Source of the DNA: CAZRUM01 sp964603435
Lineage (GTDB): Bacteria; Patescibacteriota; Patescibacteriia; Magasanikbacterales; UBA922
Reading direction: 5' to 3'
Length of the DNA: 8,987 nucleotides
Assembly (NCBI GenBank): GCA_964603435.1
Contig: CAZRUM010000036.1
Span: forward strand, 1 to 8,987
Translations under genes and position numbers: made by a program
Notes under the pieces: model-generated
Database searches by the model: none
What the model was told of the DNA's origin: nothing
Seen by the model: the letters and a program-made list of their open reading frames with translations, nothing else
Shown: positions 5,383 through 8,987 of the stretch, one piece after another
Position numbering within the stretch: the stretch's first letter is position 1
Layout of the letters: each line of letters begins with the position of its first letter

Positions 5383-6042
5383 ATGAAAAAATTAAAAATC
5401 TTTTTTGCCCTTTCTTTTACTATTCTGTTGTTGTCTGGTTGTGGTAGTATTGTTCCAGAAACAAAAGTTCAAGAGGGGAATATAGAAAATATCCCAATAC
5501 CAAAAGTACAAAATAAAGAAGTTAATTTAAATAATATACCAATAGAAAAAACTATGGAAACAGAGAATAAAAAAGTAAGTGATACAGTGGTATTGCACAC
5601 TACTGCAGGAGACATAACAATTAAATTGAACGCAGATGCAACTCCAAAGACAGTAGAAAATTTTCTTACTCTTGCAGAGAAAGATTTTTATAACGAAACA
5701 ATTTTTCACAGAGTTTTGAAAGGTTTTATGATTCAAGGTGGTTGTCCCGATGGTACTGGTATGGGTGGTCCAGGCTACAAGTTTGACGATGAATCTTTTG
5801 AAGGTGAATATGATAGAGGTACTGTGGCTATGGCCAATGCGGGTCCAAATACAAATGGTAGTCAGTTTTTTATCATGCATGCTGATGTACCTCTACCAAA
5901 GAATTATGTTATCTTTGGAAAGGTGGAAAGTGGTATGGATGTAGTAGATGCAATTGCAGAAGCTGAGGTCAAAATGGGTCTTTCAGGAGAACCTTCAACA
6001 CCAGTAGAACCTGTAACATTATCTAGTGTAGAGATTTTGTAG
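5383..6042 (+). CDS. Lipoprotein with cyclophilin-type peptidyl-prolyl isomerase domain
   Basis: The 219-residue precursor starts with MKKLKIFFAL, a hydrophobic stretch, and the lipobox LSGC (Cys20), predicting lipid attachment and display outside the membrane. A flexible Asn/Lys-rich linker runs ~21-66. From ~67 on it is a cyclophilin, which isomerises X-Pro bonds and helps fold exported proteins. Catalytic landmarks: FHR (R110) with GFMIQGG (F115, Q118), and ANAGPNTNGSQFFI (N152, Q161, F163). The usual Trp of the ...WLDGKH...FGKV segment is absent; here it reads PLPKNYVIFGKV, so sensitivity to cyclosporin, which depends on that Trp, is probably low. No Shine-Dalgarno; TAAAAT at 5369-5374 may be a -10 giving a very short leader. 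A clear terminator follows. Confidence 0.92.
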   Translation: MKKLKIFFALSFTILLLSGCGSIVPETKVQEGNIENIPIPKVQNKEVNLNNIPIEKTMETENKKVSDTVVLHTTAGDITIKLNADATPKTVENFLTLAEKDFYNETIFHRVLKGFMIQGGCPDGTGMGGPGYKFDDESFEGEYDRGTVAMANAGPNTNGSQFFIMHADVPLPKNYVIFGKVESGMDVVDAIAEAEVKMGLSGEPSTPVEPVTLSSVEIL

Positions 6043-6060
6043 TTTGTATTAATAGTTATC

Positions 6061-6088
6061 AAAAAATCATCCTTTGGGTGGTTTTTTT
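6061..6088 (+). terminator. Intrinsic terminator after the cyclophilin lipoprotein
   Basis: A 12-bp stem 6061-6072 / 6076-6087 (including two G-U pairs), loop TTT, with the 3' arm ending in a T7 run. It is 18 nt after the stop codon and separates this operon from the surface-protein gene. Confidence 0.85.
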
Positions 6089-6122
6089 AATTAAAAAAAT
6101 ATTTTTTAAAATAGTAAAAATG

Positions 6123-6131
6123 TGCTATAGT
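6123..6131 (+). promoter_or_regulatory. Extended -10 promoter of the surface-protein gene
   Basis: TGC-TATAGT (hexamer 6126-6131) is a good extended -10. The -35 region (around 6103-6108) is only T-rich. The predicted start near 6138 leaves a leader of about 6 nt before the ATG at 6144 and rules out the in-frame ATG at 6132, which would be upstream of the transcript. Confidence 0.55.
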
Positions 6132-6143
6132 ATGGTTGTATTT

Positions 6144-8987
6144 ATGAAGTTACGTTTAGATAAAAATATAAAAAATATTTTAAAGAAAATTACTATATCT
6201 GTGATTATTTTTGCTTGGATTTTTTCTGGTTGGTCATTTTTAGATATAGGTCTAAATTGGCCACCTGAATTAGACGTGGTTTATGCCAAGGTTGAGTCTT
6301 TGGAGGTTCATGATAAGGTAGTTGACTTTACGTTTACTGATGACAATACAGATGAAAATTTAATTATTAAAACTGACAAAAAAACTTATATTGGTTTATC
6401 TCGTGGGGAAGTTTATTTTAGTGTCACCAACATAAGTGACAGAGCAGAGTCAATCAACCTCCAAGTTTATTTTCCTCATGATAATGGTGATGTAAAACAA
6501 ATTGCCAAGTGGACAGAAAATATTCCCTATGAAATATCTGTCCCAGAATATGATGTAGTTAGTTATTTTTGTGAAGAGGGTTGGCAAAAAGATGTAGAGC
6601 TTGTTGAGGAAAATTCTAATCAATATAAATGTTACTCTACTGATATAATAAAAAATTGTGATGAATTTGGTGAAAGCAGTGTAGATTGTATTGTAAATCA
6701 AGTTCAAGTTGGTTATCATCAAGAAGATAGACAAAAAAGTGATTGGCAGAATATATCATTATCAAAAGATGCTTTGCCAGATAAGTCAGGTTTTTTAAAA
6801 AAAGTATTTAAAAAAGAAATAGACAAAAAAATAATTCCAAAAGATTTAAAAATTAAAAAAAGCAGTAAGGGAAAAAGTCATCGCATTGGTTCTAATGAAA
6901 CCCAGTATTTCAAAATGGATATAGAATTTTTGCCAAATTCTTCTGGAGAATTTTATATTGAAGCTATTGGTGATAAGGGTGGCTATGGACTTTTGGACCC
7001 TTGGTGGAGTGGTAGTTGGGAAAAACGTAAAACAATTACCATTGATTACACTAAGGTCGAAGGTGACCTTTCAGATTTTCCAGTACTTATTGATTTGTCT
7101 TCTGATGCTGATTTGGCTGCCGATGCTCAAGAGAGTGGTAATGATATTGCCTTTACTTCTTCTGCTGACGTACAATTAGATCATGAAATAGAATATTTCA
7201 ATAGTACAACCGGAGAACTTCAAGCTTGGGTGAAGGTGCCGGCATTATCTTCTAGTACCAGCACAGTTGTCTATATGTATTACGGTAATTCAACTTGTGA
7301 TAGTCAAGAAAATATCACTGGTGTTTGGGATAGTAATCATAAATTAGTTCATCATTTAAAAGATGGGGCTACTACTACTGTTGAGGATAGTACTTCAAAT
7401 AATAACGACGGTACAAAAAAAACAGCTACTGAACCAATCGAAACAACTAGTGGTCAAATAGCGCAAGCACAGATTTTTGACGGGTCAAATGATTACGTTA
7501 AAATAACAAATAATGTTACTCCCACTCCCATATCCTTAACTATTTCTGGTTGGATAAAAAAAGAAAGTGGTGGTAGTAGTTATGAATGTGCCTTGCATAA
7601 GGGTTCGTCTGCTACCATCGGTAGTACTGATTATTGGTTGGGTGTAGATATTAGTGATAAGTTGACTGCTACTATTGGTGCTAACACAGGTGTTGGTTGG
7701 TCAGCAGGACAAACTACATCTGTAGTAACTTATGGAACATGGTATCATTTGGCAGCCAGCTGGGATGGTACCGTTGTGAAGGTTTATATCGATGGAGAAT
7801 ACAATAAACAATATAATTTAAGTTCATATGGTAACAATATAACCCCTACTAGATTTGGAGCATCGAGTGATGGGTCGAATTATCAATTTAAGGGAGTGGT
7901 TGATGAGATAAGGATTTCTGATACATCTAGAGGGGCTGATTGGATTAAAACAAGTTATACAAATCAAAATTTACCAGCTTCTTTTTATGCTTTAGGTTCT
8001 GAAGAAGATGCTCCAGTTATAGAAAAATTAAAACAAGTTCATTATCACTGGCGTAATGATGGCGGTTCGGAAACGGTCGCTACTTCTGCAACTGGTGGTG
8101 TTGAAGATACTAGCTTGTCATTAAAAACGGGTGATCAAAAAAGATTGAGAATAGAAATATCAAATGAGGGTACGGCTGATTCTTCTGGTACTACTTATCG
8201 TTTGGAATATGGAGAAAAAATAAATACTTGTAGTGATATTTCTTCTTGGGTTGATGTTGGGGGTAGTGGGGGTGATTGGGATATGTCGGATTCTACTTAT
8301 TTAACTGACGGTAATAACACTACTAATATTGCTCCTAGCAGTGGTGGTATGACAGATGAAAATACTACTTTTGAAACTCCTAATATGGCTATCAAAGATA
8401 CTTCTTCTCAAACAGCGTCTATTTCTTTGGCTACGACTGAGTTTTTGGAAGCTGAATATTCAATTGTTGCTAATAGCTCTGCTACAGGGAAAAATTATTG
8501 TTTTCGTTTGACCAATGCTGGTTCAATTACTAATTTTAGTTATGATGTTTATCCTGAAATTAATGTTCCAATAGTAGAACAAGTCCATTATCGTTGGAGA
8601 AATGATGATGGTGGTGAAGGAGATGCTTCTTCTGTGTGGTATGACGACTCATGGTCATATCGAAAAAAAATAATTATTGATCATACTAAAGTTGAAGGAG
8701 ATCATTCAGATTTTCCAGTTCTTATTCATATAGATAGTTCAGAAACAGATTTTTGGAGTCATTGTTCTGGTAAAAGTGAAGTAGTCTTCACACAAGATGA
8801 CGGCGAAACAAAATTAAAAAGAGAAATAGAAACTTTTGACCATGTTGGTGATGATCTATATGCTTGGGTCAAAATTCCCACAATGGATAAAGATGAGGAT
8901 TTAGAGATTTTTCTTTATTATGGAAATGGTTCAGCTTCAGAAACAGACGATACTGATACATGGTCTAATGATTATAAATTAGTTTAT
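6144..8987 (+). CDS. Large secreted DUF2341/LamG surface protein (3' end outside window)
   Basis: The frame stays open for 948 codons to the last base. The N terminus (basic MKLRLDKNIKNILKK, hydrophobic core ~16-30, and VVYA at 45-48) is a long Sec-type signal peptide. Residues ~49-285 form a region I cannot name, with several Cys. DUF2341 copy 1 (~287-385) carries KTITIDYTKVEGD, SDFPVLI and YMYYGN. A LamG/concanavalin-A-like domain (~399-605) shows VHHLKDG, FDGSNDYV, LTISGWIK, TWYHLAASWDG, VKVYIDG and VDEIRIS. From Q631 (QVHYHWRND) runs a ~182-residue module ending where QVHYRWRND (Q813) restarts the motif. DUF2341 copy 2 begins at W832 and is cut by the window. DUF2341 and LamG are carbohydrate- or surface-binding folds in extracellular proteins, so an adhesion or glycan-binding role at the cell surface is inferred. 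Translation probably starts at 6144, not 6132, because of the promoter. No Shine-Dalgarno. Confidence 0.88.
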   Translation, partial: MKLRLDKNIKNILKKITISVIIFAWIFSGWSFLDIGLNWPPELDVVYAKVESLEVHDKVVDFTFTDDNTDENLIIKTDKKTYIGLSRGEVYFSVTNISDRAESINLQVYFPHDNGDVKQIAKWTENIPYEISVPEYDVVSYFCEEGWQKDVELVEENSNQYKCYSTDIIKNCDEFGESSVDCIVNQVQVGYHQEDRQKSDWQNISLSKDALPDKSGFLKKVFKKEIDKKIIPKDLKIKKSSKGKSHRIGSNETQYFKMDIEFLPNSSGEFYIEAIGDKGGYGLLDPWWSGSWEKRKTITIDYTKVEGDLSDFPVLIDLSSDADLAADAQESGNDIAFTSSADVQLDHEIEYFNSTTGELQAWVKVPALSSSTSTVVYMYYGNSTCDSQENITGVWDSNHKLVHHLKDGATTTVEDSTSNNNDGTKKTATEPIETTSGQIAQAQIFDGSNDYVKITNNVTPTPISLTISGWIKKESGGSSYECALHKGSSATIGSTDYWLGVDISDKLTATIGANTGVGWSAGQTTSVVTYGTWYHLAASWDGTVVKVYIDGEYNKQYNLSSYGNNITPTRFGASSDGSNYQFKGVVDEIRISDTSRGADWIKTSYTNQNLPASFYALGSEEDAPVIEKLKQVHYHWRNDGGSETVATSATGGVEDTSLSLKTGDQKRLRIEISNEGTADSSGTTYRLEYGEKINTCSDISSWVDVGGSGGDWDMSDSTYLTDGNNTTNIAPSSGGMTDENTTFETPNMAIKDTSSQTASISLATTEFLEAEYSIVANSSATGKNYCFRLTNAGSITNFSYDVYPEINVPIVEQVHYRWRNDDGGEGDASSVWYDDSWSYRKKIIIDHTKVEGDHSDFPVLIHIDSSETDFWSHCSGKSEVVFTQDDGETKLKREIETFDHVGDDLYAWVKIPTMDKDEDLEIFLYYGNGSASETDDTDTWSNDYKLVY

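Noticed and set aside
5527..5880. Minus-strand frame opposite the cyclophilin gene, and plus frames at 5259-5447 and 5738-5944
   Set aside because: These are shadows of genes with clear family motifs in the chosen frames.
6132..6146. In-frame ATG at 6132 as start of the surface protein
   Set aside because: It directly abuts the extended -10 (6126-6131), so it would lie upstream of the transcript start; 6144 is preferred.
6450..6734. Minus-strand frame rich in Ile and Phe, and plus frame 6958-7179
   Set aside because: They lie within the continuous 948-codon frame of the secreted protein; the hydrophobic look comes from AT-rich antisense sequence.
1..8987. CRISPR arrays, insertion sequences, transposase genes
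   Set aside because: No regularly spaced repeats, no transposase-like frame and no terminal inverted repeats with target duplications were seen.

Overview
This looks like a fragment of a Candidate Phyla Radiation (Patescibacteria, Parcubacteria-like) chromosome. The coding background is AT-rich: a hand-counted gatA line (2101-2160) is about 32% GC. Shine-Dalgarno sequences are scarce. The gene mix fits that group: a compact housekeeping set plus a very large DUF2341/LamG surface protein. The major ORFs contain no in-frame TGA and end in TAA or TAG, so nothing suggests a recoded TGA. The lineage is inferred from style, not from a marker gene.

Layout. 2-586 is the 3' end of the NAD-dependent DNA ligase gene ligA (HhH and BRCT domains), followed by a hairpin terminator. 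587-1516 is a 930-nt stretch without a housekeeping gene, but it is busy. It holds a short GC-rich prepilin-like gene (718-996, about 60% GC) with a strong ribosome binding site, several hairpins, two bidirectional intrinsic terminators, and a strong minus-strand promoter driving what I read as a structured non-coding RNA of about 218 nt that I cannot assign to a known class. A divergent plus-strand promoter then starts gatC with almost no leader.

1517-4605 is a tight operon: gatC, gatA, and a tandemly duplicated LOG-family nucleotide-binding protein whose second copy has lost the signature glutamate. 4614-4741 is a promoter and tRNA-Ser(GGA) without an encoded CCA. 4760-5359 is a UPF0316 membrane protein, 5383-6042 a cyclophilin-type lipoprotein with a clear terminator after it, and 6144-8987 the first 948 codons of a secreted giant protein that runs off the end of the window.

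How the genes work together. GatCA (with GatB encoded elsewhere) amidates mischarged tRNAs. The LOG protein is probably a nucleotide-processing or sensing enzyme that merely shares the operon. The lipoprotein and the giant surface protein are both envelope-directed, and the prepilin-like peptide may be too. The most unusual items are the minus-strand RNA, the GC-rich prepilin islet and the tandem LOG protein.
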